Positions 54,298-61,333 of a stretch of DNA of 64,000 nt are shown here, in pieces (position 1 is the first letter of the stretch; each line of letters begins with the position of its first letter). The DNA comes from UBA2108 sp963925495. Its GTDB lineage: Bacteria > Bacteroidota > Bacteroidia > Flavobacteriales_G > Salibacteraceae. The DNA is taken from the NCBI GenBank assembly GCA_963925495.1, contig CAWUST010000032.1, positions 1 to 64,000 of the forward strand, read 5' to 3'. Made by a program: the position numbers and the translations under genes. Below the pieces are notes generated by a model. That model did no database searches. It was not told the origin of the DNA and saw only the letters and a list, made by a program, of their open reading frames with translations.

Positions 54298-54624
54298 CTA
54301 TTTCAACTTTTCATTATTTTTATGCCTGCCCTTATCTCGAATGCTTTTATTGATCATTCGAGTTTCAAAAGCTTTAGTAAGATCAATTCCAGTTTGATTA
54401 GCTAGACAAATAACAACGAACAATACATCGGCAAGTTCCTCACCTAGGTCTTTGTTTTTGTCTGATTCTTTTTCACTTTGCTCTCCATAACGCCGGGCAA
54501 TAATACGAGCCACTTCGCCAACTTCTTCTGTTAGTTGAGCCATGTTAGTGAGTTCATTGAAGTAACGAACACCCACCGTGTTTATCCATTCATCTACTTC
54601 TTTTTGTGCTTCTTCTAAAGTCAT
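54298..54624 (-). CDS. MazG-like nucleotide pyrophosphohydrolase
   Basis: 108 residues. A single MazG domain with the metal-binding acidic motif E33-E34-x-x-E37 (LTEEVGEVARIIARRYG) and E62-E63-x-x-D66 (LGEELADVLFVVICLANQTG). It hydrolyses nucleoside triphosphates to monophosphates, probably house-cleaning of altered nucleotides. It follows dtd by 12 bases, so both quality-control genes are co-transcribed. Confidence 0.9.
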   Translation of the reverse strand: MTLEEAQKEVDEWINTVGVRYFNELTNMAQLTEEVGEVARIIARRYGEQSEKESDKNKDLGEELADVLFVVICLANQTGIDLTKAFETRMINKSIRDKGRHKNNEKLK

Positions 54625-54636
54625 ATTTTAAAGGAT

Positions 54637-55089
54637 TTAATCTTTGTTTTTAGAATCAATAATAATAGTAACCGGACCAGAATTAACTAAACGGAGATCC
54701 ATCATAGCGCCAAATTTTCCAGTTTCGATTTCTTTTCCCAAATCTTCGTTAAGTTGAATTATCATTTTTTCGTATAGTGGTATTGCAAATTCGGGACGAG
54801 CAGCACGAATGAATGAAGGACGATTTCCTTTTTTTGTTTTAGCATGAAGAGTGAACTGAGAAACCAACAATATATTACCGTCAACTTCTGCTATGTTATT
54901 ATTCATATTTCCTTCCTGATCATCAAATATCCGAAGGTTGCATATTTTTTTACTTAACCAAACAACATCATCCATTGAATCTTCCGCTTCTATTCCAAGC
55001 AAGACCAAATAGCCAAGTTCAATATTACTAATTGGGTTAGAATCTACTAATACCGAAGCTTTTGATACCCTCTGAATTACTACTTTCAT
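54637..55089 (-). CDS. dtd: D-aminoacyl-tRNA deacylase
   Basis: 150 residues, exact family length. It removes D-amino acids, and glycine from tRNA-Ala, protecting translation. MKVVIQRVSKASVLVDS, LLVSQFTLHAKTKKGNRPSF and the Gly-Pro motif LVNSGPVTIIID are diagnostic. Upstream of the MazG-like gene and downstream of the transaldolase gene (44-base gap). Confidence 0.95.
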   Translation of the reverse strand: MKVVIQRVSKASVLVDSNPISNIELGYLVLLGIEAEDSMDDVVWLSKKICNLRIFDDQEGNMNNNIAEVDGNILLVSQFTLHAKTKKGNRPSFIRAARPEFAIPLYEKMIIQLNEDLGKEIETGKFGAMMDLRLVNSGPVTIIIDSKNKD

Positions 55090-55133
55090 TTAAGAGTCGA
55101 AAATATGAAATTCTCAGATAATAAAGAAAACCC

Positions 55134-55790
55134 TTATGAGTTTCCTTTGTTGTAATCTGCTAAAAATTGAGCTAACCCACTATCGGTAAGAGGGTGCTTT
55201 AAAAGACCAACAATAGAAGATAATGGTCCAGTCATAACATCAGCGCCAACTTCAGCACACTTAATTACATGCATGGTATGACGAATAGAGGCTGCCAATA
55301 TTTGAGTGTCAAATAAGTAGTTATCGTAAATAAGGCGAATTTGTTCAATTAATTCAACTCCATCATAAGAAATGTCATCTAATCTACCGATAAAAGGAGA
55401 CACATAAGTTGCTCCTGCTTTTGCTGCTAACAATGCTTGCCCAGCAGAAAATACCAAAGTACAATTGGTCTTAATTCCTTTGCTAGAAAAATATTTTAAT
55501 GCCTTAATTCCGTCTTTTATCATTGGAATTTTTACAACAATATTTTCATGAAGTTTAGCAAGTTCTTCCCCTTCGCGAATCATACCTTCCAAATCGGTAG
55601 AAATTACTTCGGCACTTACGTCACCTTCCACGATATTACAAATGTCAACATAGTGCTTAATGATGTTTTCTTTTCCAGTAATTCCTTCTTTCGCCATCAA
55701 CGATGGGTTAGTGGTTACACCGTCTAAAACACCTAATTCTTGTGCCTCTTTTATTTGTGCAAGATTTGCAGTATCGATAAAAAATTTCAT
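55134..55790 (-). CDS. Transaldolase (TalC/fructose-6-phosphate aldolase-like)
   Basis: 218 residues. Single-domain transaldolase family barrel: MKFFIDTANLAQIKEAQELG, GVTTNPSLMAKEG, catalytic K87 in IVVKIPMIKDGIKAL, NCTLVFSAGQALLAAKAGAT and ILAASIRHTMHV. All conserved residues (D6, N28, K87, T111) are present, so it is likely to work as a transaldolase of the pentose phosphate pathway. It is also the reference against which the altered fusion protein at 40241-41251 is compared. Confidence 0.92.
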   Translation of the reverse strand: MKFFIDTANLAQIKEAQELGVLDGVTTNPSLMAKEGITGKENIIKHYVDICNIVEGDVSAEVISTDLEGMIREGEELAKLHENIVVKIPMIKDGIKALKYFSSKGIKTNCTLVFSAGQALLAAKAGATYVSPFIGRLDDISYDGVELIEQIRLIYDNYLFDTQILAASIRHTMHVIKCAEVGADVMTGPLSSIVGLLKHPLTDSGLAQFLADYNKGNS

Positions 55791-55913
55791 TTTTTGAGCT
55801 ATTAAATTATGTTTAACAAAAGTATTTTTATAGAAAACAAATCACTAAAATATTAGCCGATTTATTTGGATACTTTTCAACGAAAAATTATTTTATTGTG
55901 GTTTTAATGATTT

Positions 55914-56540
55914 TTATTGTCGGTTGATTTTACCTCTCAAATGATCCACAAGAACTTCCAAGCCTTTAGTATAATGATGGTTGTTGGTAATAATTACGTG
56001 CGCATCGTCACGATAAGGTCTTAAGTATTTTTTATAGCTCGGCATAACATGGTTCTCCCATTGATATTTAACATCGTCTTCTGGGTATCCACGTTCTTTA
56101 ATGTCCCGTTTTATTCTACGTTCTAGTTTTATAGAATCCCTAACATCAATATAAATTCGGAGGTCAATTAAGTCTCTTATTTCCTGGTAATGAAAAACAA
56201 ATAACCCTTCCAGTATAAGGATGGAGGCAGGTTCTATATTTATTGATTTCGCATTTTCGGGACTTACATTGAAAGTGTACTCCGTTATTTTAATAGATTT
56301 ATTATCTATTAATGCAAGTATGTCTTTGTGAAAACTAGCACGATCAATGGATCCGGGAAGATCAAAATTAATTTTCCCATTTTCGTCGATGAGTTGTTTT
56401 TCTTTTGGAAAATAATAGTTGTCTTGGGAAACAACAGTAATTTCTTTGGTGTTGAATGTTTGTTTAAGTTCAGAAATGAAAGATGTTTTTCCTGAGGCAC
56501 TTCCGCCGGCAATTCCAACGATATATGGTTTTTTAAACAT
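55914..56540 (-). CDS. udk: Uridine kinase
   Basis: 208 residues from ATG 56540 (MFKKPYIVGIAGGSASGKTS). It phosphorylates uridine and cytidine. The P-loop GGSASGKT lies at 12-19; VVSQDNYYFPKEKQL, and ILEGLFVFHYQEIRDLIDLR with YIDVRDSIKLERRIKRD, are typical. The open frame extends 51 codons upstream, but that part is the SRP RNA gene and is not coding. It lies about 120 bases from the transaldolase start. Confidence 0.92.
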   Translation of the reverse strand: MFKKPYIVGIAGGSASGKTSFISELKQTFNTKEITVVSQDNYYFPKEKQLIDENGKINFDLPGSIDRASFHKDILALIDNKSIKITEYTFNVSPENAKSINIEPASILILEGLFVFHYQEIRDLIDLRIYIDVRDSIKLERRIKRDIKERGYPEDDVKYQWENHVMPSYKKYLRPYRDDAHVIITNNHHYTKGLEVLVDHLRGKINRQ

Positions 56541-56555
56541 CAAAATATAGGGTAT

Positions 56556-56660
56556 AAAAAAAGGGTAAGCTACTTTTATCGCACCGCTACAACTATTTAC
56601 CCTTGCTACCTTCCGGTCCTGGGGGAGTTCAATAGGAGCTGGTCGTAAAAGACTTACCCA
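56556..56660 (-). ncRNA. ffs: Signal recognition particle RNA (4.5S type)
   Basis: About 105 nt on the minus strand. The conserved apical loop core is present: CCCCCAGGACCGGAAGGTAG, then CAAGGG. The ends pair (GGGTAAG at 56653-56659 with CTTACCC at 56563-56569), and a run of T follows as the terminator. A TACTTTTG -7 element at 56664-56671 sets the start near 56658. It forms the SRP with Ffh for co-translational targeting of membrane proteins. It overlaps no true gene once udk is started at 56540. Confidence 0.92.
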
Positions 56661-56663
56661 GCG

Positions 56664-56671
56664 CAAAAGTA
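56664..56671 (-). promoter_or_regulatory. SRP RNA promoter -7 element
   Basis: TACTTTTG on the minus strand directly upstream of the SRP RNA. The distance to the GGGTAAG end of the RNA fits a -7 element. Confidence 0.75.
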
Positions 56672-56761
56672 CTCGTCTGTTTATGATGTGCAAGTAATTT
56701 TCGTTTTATTATTCTAAACAATTTCATGATTTTTTAGGAAGCTTTAAAGAGGCTAATAATT

Positions 56762-56769
56762 TACATTTG
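56762..56769 (+). promoter_or_regulatory. Promoter -7 element of the DUF4199-like gene
   Basis: TACATTTG, TAnnTTTG consensus, 20 bases before the ATG at 56790. Confidence 0.6.
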
Positions 56770-56789
56770 TAGGCTAAAAATATTTATAA

Positions 56790-57350
56790 ATGAAAATAAA
56801 TAAAGATTTTATACTTCAATATGGTTTACTATATGGAGTAACCATGTCTGGCTATTCATTGATTAGTTATATCATCGGAATTGATTTTATGCTTAACTGG
56901 TTTAATGTTGGTTTTGCGTTCTTATTACCATTTGGTTTGACTTATTATATTGGAACTATTTCTCGTTCAAAAAATGGAGGTTTTATTTCATGGAAAGAAG
57001 CTTTTACAGAATTGTTTTTGGTTTTGGCAGCTGGTTTTTTTGTTATTGTAGCTTTTGATTTTGTCTTGAACACATTAATAGAACCAGAACTTCCCATGGA
57101 ATTATATGATAAAGTTGTTGAAAAAACAATGAAGATGCTGCAAGGGATTGGAAGTGATGAAGCCACACTAAATGAGACTTATAAGAAATTTGAAGAAGGT
57201 AGAGTTGCTGTATCAGAAAAGTATACTGCTTTTGGAGTAATTAGAACGTATATGTCAGGTTTGTTTTTTCAAGGATTGGTTGCAGCATTAATTGCATTGT
57301 TTATTAAAAAGAATAACCCAAATCTATTTTCTGAATCAGAAGAGAATTAA
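56790..57350 (+). CDS. DUF4199-like membrane protein
   Basis: 186 residues with four predicted membrane helices: about 10-30 and 32-53 (FMLNWFNVGFAFLLPFGLTY), about 72-95 (LFLVLAAGFFVIVAFDFVLN), and one near the C-terminus (SGLFFQGLVAALIALFIKK). RSKNGGFISWKEAFTELFLV, between helices 2 and 3, is typical of DUF4199 proteins. These are found immediately before GT2 glycosyltransferases in many Bacteroidota. Function unknown. Eight bases separate it from the GT2 gene, so they form an operon. Confidence 0.8.
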   Translation: MKINKDFILQYGLLYGVTMSGYSLISYIIGIDFMLNWFNVGFAFLLPFGLTYYIGTISRSKNGGFISWKEAFTELFLVLAAGFFVIVAFDFVLNTLIEPELPMELYDKVVEKTMKMLQGIGSDEATLNETYKKFEEGRVAVSEKYTAFGVIRTYMSGLFFQGLVAALIALFIKKNNPNLFSESEEN

Positions 57351-57358
57351 TATTTTTT

Positions 57359-58333
57359 ATGGATATTTCTTTAGTAATTCCTGCATACAACGAGGACGAA
57401 TCTTTACCAGAACTTAGCAATTGGATTGACAAGGTAATGGTGGCCAATAATTTCAGTTATGAAGTACTATATATCGATGATGGAAGTACGGATAATACGT
57501 GGAAAGTAATTGAGTCTCTTGGAGCAGAAAACCCTTTTATTAAAGGAATTAGGTTCAGAAGAAATTACGGAAAATCGGGAGCCTTAAATGTTGGGTTCGC
57601 CGAGGCAAACGGTGATGTTGTAATTACCATGGATGCTGACTTACAAGATAGCCCGGATGAAATTCCAGGTTTGTACAACATGATTATCAAAGAAGGATTT
57701 GATTTGGTGTCGGGTTGGAAAAAGGAACGTCACGATCCAATTTCTAAAACGATTCCTACAAAACTCTATAATTGGGCAACTCGTGTTATGAGTGGTATTT
57801 ACCTTCATGATTTTAATTGTGGACTGAAGGCATACAGACAGGATGTGGTAAAGTCTGTTGAAGTATATGGTGAAATGCACAGGTATATACCTGTCTTGGC
57901 CAAAAGAGCTGGATTTCCAAAAATAGGGGAGAAGGTCGTGAAACATCAAGCAAGAAAGTTTGGCGTTTCTAAATTTGGATTAATGCGGTTTGTAAATGGG
58001 CCTCTTGATTTGCTTTCCATAATGTTCGTTTCGAAGTTTGGAAGGAAACCGATGCATATTTTTGGAATGTTGGGGACATTGTTATTCGCTATTGGTTTTG
58101 GAGCAGCGGTTTTTGTTGGAGTAGAAAAACTTTATTTTGTAAGTATTGGAGTAAAGGCTAAACTGGTTACTTCCAATCCGTTTTTTTACATTGGACTAAC
58201 TTCTATGGTGTTGGGTACTCAACTCTTTTTAGCTGGTTTTCTGGGCGAATTAGTCTCTAGAAACAACCCAGAAAGAAATTTGTATTTAGAAAGTTCTAGA
58301 GTAAATCTTTCGCAAATATTAAGCCTTAAGTAA
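57359..58333 (+). CDS. Family 2 glycosyltransferase, membrane bound (GtrB/DPM-like)
   Basis: 324 residues. A GT-A domain, with SLVIPAYNEDESLPELSNWI at the N-terminus and DAD at 92-94 in ITMDADLQDSP, is followed by two membrane helices (about 232-256 and 268-300, with GLTSMVLGTQLFLAGFLGEL). This is the layout of polyprenyl-phosphate sugar transferases such as GtrB, ArnC or dolichyl-phosphate mannose synthases. It probably loads a sugar on undecaprenyl phosphate for cell-surface glycan modification. Sugar unknown. Confidence 0.9.
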   Translation: MDISLVIPAYNEDESLPELSNWIDKVMVANNFSYEVLYIDDGSTDNTWKVIESLGAENPFIKGIRFRRNYGKSGALNVGFAEANGDVVITMDADLQDSPDEIPGLYNMIIKEGFDLVSGWKKERHDPISKTIPTKLYNWATRVMSGIYLHDFNCGLKAYRQDVVKSVEVYGEMHRYIPVLAKRAGFPKIGEKVVKHQARKFGVSKFGLMRFVNGPLDLLSIMFVSKFGRKPMHIFGMLGTLLFAIGFGAAVFVGVEKLYFVSIGVKAKLVTSNPFFYIGLTSMVLGTQLFLAGFLGELVSRNNPERNLYLESSRVNLSQILSLK

Positions 58334-58341
58334 GATTAATT

Positions 58342-59207
58342 TTAATTTACGATTTGGTTTCTTATCCCCTCGACTTTCTCTCGAATTTCAGATAAGTCAC
58401 TAAGATTAAGAACCACAGTGTCACTAATTTGAGTAACTCTTATTGACGTAGTTAACTTTTCAAATTCAATTAATTCTATCTCTAAAGCTACAACTTCACG
58501 TGTTTTACTTGTAAGTTGTGCTAGTTCATAATTGATGCCTTGTAACATTTCTAATTGACTAGATATGTGTTTCAAATTAGCCGAATCAACGGAATTTGAA
58601 TAGGTTTCTTGAGAATTAAAAGCGAGATACGCACTTTCTACCCAAGCTCCTGTATAAAAAAGTATGGCTCTCTCCTGAATTCCGTTTTTCCTTAAAGTTT
58701 CATCCAAATCTTCTTGAATACTTTGAGCCATTCGTCTCATTGAATCTTGATTTCCCAAACTAGAAGTAAAAGCAGTTGCCAAAACTTCATAATTGAAAAT
58801 TTCAGTAAGCCCAATGCCTTTGGATAAAATCCTCATAATCATTAAATATTCTGATGCAGATTGCCCATATCATTCATAACGCAATAACTTAAATCTGCGG
58901 AGTATACTCCAAAATTCAAAGCTTTTTTTGTATGTGTGTTGTACTTTTCGAAGTTAAAAGATGGGTTTGTAATATCGGGAATAAATCGCATTCCCGAATT
59001 TTTATAATTTTGAGCTAACTCAATGGAAGAAGGGAATTAAAGGGCTTTTCTGTCAATTAAATTTATTTTTAATTTGAAGGTTTCAAAGTCTTCAATGGCT
59101 TCTTGAGCTATCCCTTCCGTATTTACTTCGTAGTCCACGTTATTTTCATCACAGGAGCATAAAACACCAACAAAAGCAGAAATAATTAAGTAAGTGGTTA
59201 ATCTCAT
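58342..59207 (-). pseudogene. Lipoprotein gene with an internal stop and a frameshift, paralog of the divergent gene
   Basis: From ATG 59207 it reads MRLTTYLIISAFVGVLCSC, a lipoprotein signal. It continues to an in-frame TAA at 59037-59039, then in the same frame FPSSIELAQNYKNSGMRFIP ... KKALNFGVYSADLSYCVMND. A one-base shift near 58855 is needed to reach the last part, EYLMIMRILSKGIG ... ending RNQIVN at 58342. Overall it matches the intact neighbour at 59321-60136 (KAIGFGAYAASFVYCASYEQ region; AILVSYMVVGGWVEGMKMSY matches AILFYTGAWVESAYLAFN). It is a broken copy in back-to-back orientation. Confidence 0.75.
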
Positions 59208-59320
59208 AATTTGTAAAAAGTACAACGAACTGAATTAATGATTTTCATTAAATGGGATAATTGTATTAATCTGTCTTTATTGTTAAGTATTTTATTTTAC
59301 TTTGCCGATTAAATTATACT

Positions 59321-60136
59321 GTGATTAGATCTGTTTTAATAATTTTTTGTGTTTCCGTGTTTTTCTTCGGCTGTGATTTTGTAGGTCAAGATGAACAGTT
59401 TGATGCGGATGTCATTCTTGCTGATAGTATTTCCGATAAGTTTACTCATGAACTCGGTACAGTTCGAAAAAACATTGAACAAAGCGCAACTATGTACAAC
59501 CGACTTTTTCAATTAAATTGTCCTTATAACCCAGATCTTCCCCTGCCAAATCAAAGAGAATACGAATTGACTTCGCAGAAGGCTATTGGTTTTGGTGCTT
59601 ATGCAGCAAGTTTTGTTTACTGTGCATCTTATGAGCAAACGCAACAGGCCAATAAATACCTAGATTTTATTATTGTTCTTTCGGAAGAATTAGGGATTAG
59701 AGGAGCTTTTGATGAGGAAGACCTAAATATGCTTTTATCCAATGATACAAGTATGAATAAATCCACGACATTAACAAGAGTTTATCTAAAAGCAACGGAA
59801 CAGCTTTATACCCAAGAACGTGCAATTTTAGTTAGTTACATGGTAGTTGGAGGTTGGGTAGAAGGAATGAAAATGAGTTATGAGACTTGCGGGAAGTATC
59901 TAGAAAAAGAAGGAATTCGTTTGAGGATTTACGATCAAACTTTTAGTTATTACAATTGTATTCGAATATTAGATACTTTTTCTGAAGTTGAAGACGTTGC
60001 TGAACTAAAAGCTAAATTAAGTGTATTGGAACCTATGATTGACCAAGTTGTAAAAACTCGAGGTGATATTGATGAGGTTCTTTTTAGCCAGGTACAAGAT
60101 GCTATTGCAATCCTTAGAGAAGACATTCACAACTAA
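59321..60136 (+). CDS. Lipoprotein of unknown function, intact paralog
   Basis: 271 residues with a GTG start and a lipobox (SVFFFGC, Cys18). It is entirely helical by pattern: TSQKAIGFGAYAASFVYCAS, YLDFIIVLSEELGIRGAFDE, SYMVVGGWVEGMKMSYETCG. I know of similar Bacteroidota lipoproteins but no function. A degraded paralog is transcribed divergently from the shared 110-base gap. No enzyme motif was seen. Confidence 0.75.
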   Translation: MIRSVLIIFCVSVFFFGCDFVGQDEQFDADVILADSISDKFTHELGTVRKNIEQSATMYNRLFQLNCPYNPDLPLPNQREYELTSQKAIGFGAYAASFVYCASYEQTQQANKYLDFIIVLSEELGIRGAFDEEDLNMLLSNDTSMNKSTTLTRVYLKATEQLYTQERAILVSYMVVGGWVEGMKMSYETCGKYLEKEGIRLRIYDQTFSYYNCIRILDTFSEVEDVAELKAKLSVLEPMIDQVVKTRGDIDEVLFSQVQDAIAILREDIHN

Positions 60137-60194
60137 TTTAAAATAAAAGCCATTTTTTTTAATTTTTGATAATACTTTATTGGTAAAAGAGTGT

Positions 60195-60202
60195 TACTTT
60201 TG
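60195..60202 (+). promoter_or_regulatory. Probable promoter -7 element for tRNA-Pro
   Basis: TACTTTTG, followed by GCCGCCCGG. If used, transcription starts near 60209, leaving a leader of about 180 bases before the tRNA, unusually long for a single tRNA. Confidence 0.5.
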
Positions 60203-60289
60203 CCGCCCGGTTGAGAGGCTTGAATTTTTCAATAATCTTAATGGAGTTAGTTCCCAAAAATTTTCAGAAGTTTTTAGAAAGGATTTATT

Positions 60290-60376
60290 CTTTCGAGAAA
60301 TGTAATGTTACGAGGTGTAGCATTCTCGAAAGCATTCGGGAGGTTATGCTCCTATAATGAATAATATTCATTATAG
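60290..60376 (+). repeat. Two inverted repeats in the tRNA-Pro leader
   Basis: First repeat: CTTTCGAGAAATG (60290-60302) with CATTCTCGAAAG (60321-60332), one bulged base. Second repeat: CTATAATGAAT (60352-60362) with ATTCATTATAG (60366-60376), perfect, 3-base loop. Between and around them lies TTACGAGGTGTAGC (60309-60322), nearly the same as CTACGGGGTGTAGC, which spans the start of the real tRNA (60387-60400). Confidence 0.7.
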
Positions 60377-60388
60377 ATAATAACGCTA

Positions 60389-60463
60389 CGGGGTGTAGCG
60401 TAGCCCGGTTATCGCGCCGCGTTTGGGACGCGGAGGTCGCAGGTTCGAATCCTGCCACCCCGA
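60389..60463 (+). tRNA. tRNA-Pro (anticodon TGG)
   Basis: 75-base cloverleaf. Acceptor CGGGGTG (60389-60395) pairs with CACCCCG (60456-60462), with discriminator A. Anticodon arm CCGCG-TTTGGGA-CGCGG gives anticodon TGG (reads CCA and other proline codons). The T arm is GCAGG-TTCGAAT-CCTGC. The 3' CCA is not encoded. A strong terminator follows directly. Confidence 0.97.
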
Positions 60464-60464
60464 C

Positions 60465-60498
60465 AAAAAAGCCTGATACGAAAGTATCGGGCTTTTTT
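60465..60498 (+). terminator. tRNA-Pro terminator
   Basis: AAAAAAGCCTGATAC, GAAA tetraloop, GTATCGGGCTTTTTT. Near-perfect stem with T run, beginning 2 bases after the tRNA. Confidence 0.93.
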
Positions 60499-60682
60499 AT
60501 TTAAATAAAAAAGACCAACAGATGGCTTCGGATGTCTCCAATCCCCAAATCAGGATCACCGACTAATGTGGCTTGGATATAAATAACCGCATACTAACTC
60601 TGCTTTAAAAATCCATCAAAATTTTAAAACTTAATTTTGACAAAAATTAGTTCTTAATTTTGTAGATTAACGCAATACATAA

Positions 60683-61249
60683 TTGGAAAATAAAACTTTT
60701 AAAATATCTGTAAAAAACATGGTTTGCAACCGCTGTATAAAAGTGGTTAAGGATGAATTAAGCGCAAAAAATATTGATTTTTTGGATGTGGAATTGGGTA
60801 ATATTTATTTTGAAAACCAAATTTCTGATGCAACAAAAAATCAAATTTCAATTCTTTTAGAAAAGGAAGGGTTTGAATTATTAGAAGACCGTGAAGCCAA
60901 AATAATAAGTGAAATTAAGTCTTTAGTAATTGAGCATAATCATTCCAAAAAAGGCAACAAACAAAAGCTATCGACATTTTTAGCAACTAGCATTGGAGTG
61001 GATTATACTCTACTAAGTAAAATGTTTTCAAATATAGAAGGTCGTTCCATAGAAAATTATGTTATAGCTCAAAAAATAGAAAAAGCAAAAGAGTTGTTGA
61101 TTTACAACGAATTAACTCTTTCTCAGATTTCTTATGAGTTAGATTATAGCAGCCCACAACATTTATCTCGCCAATTCAGACAGGTCATTGGACTTACTCC
61201 TTCGGAATTTAAAAAAATTGGGAACCGTAAGAATTTAGATACGATTTAA
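60683..61249 (+). CDS. AraC-type regulator with an N-terminal heavy-metal-associated domain
   Basis: 188 residues with a TTG start. Residues 1-70 form an HMA (heavy-metal-associated) fold with the metal pair C15 and C18 in KNMVCNRCIKVVK. Residues about 85-180 are an AraC DNA-binding domain (IEGRSIENYVIAQKIEKAKE, TLSQISYELDYSSPQHLSRQ, FRQVIGLTPSEFKK). The metal site and the copper ATPase gene 84 bases downstream suggest a copper-responsive activator that senses metal with a chaperone-like domain rather than CsoR or CueR. No metal is proven. Confidence 0.82.
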   Translation: MENKTFKISVKNMVCNRCIKVVKDELSAKNIDFLDVELGNIYFENQISDATKNQISILLEKEGFELLEDREAKIISEIKSLVIEHNHSKKGNKQKLSTFLATSIGVDYTLLSKMFSNIEGRSIENYVIAQKIEKAKELLIYNELTLSQISYELDYSSPQHLSRQFRQVIGLTPSEFKKIGNRKNLDTI

Positions 61250-61333
61250 CCATAATTGTGCACAAGAATTGGCTTTGAAGTCTTAACATTTGCATTTCAG
61301 AGTTTGAAATGAATTTGCTTTTGATCTAATCCC

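Noticed and set aside
56541..56693. N-terminal extension of uridine kinase
   Set aside because: It translates the SRP RNA and its promoter. The kinase domain starts normally at MFKKPYIVGIAGG.
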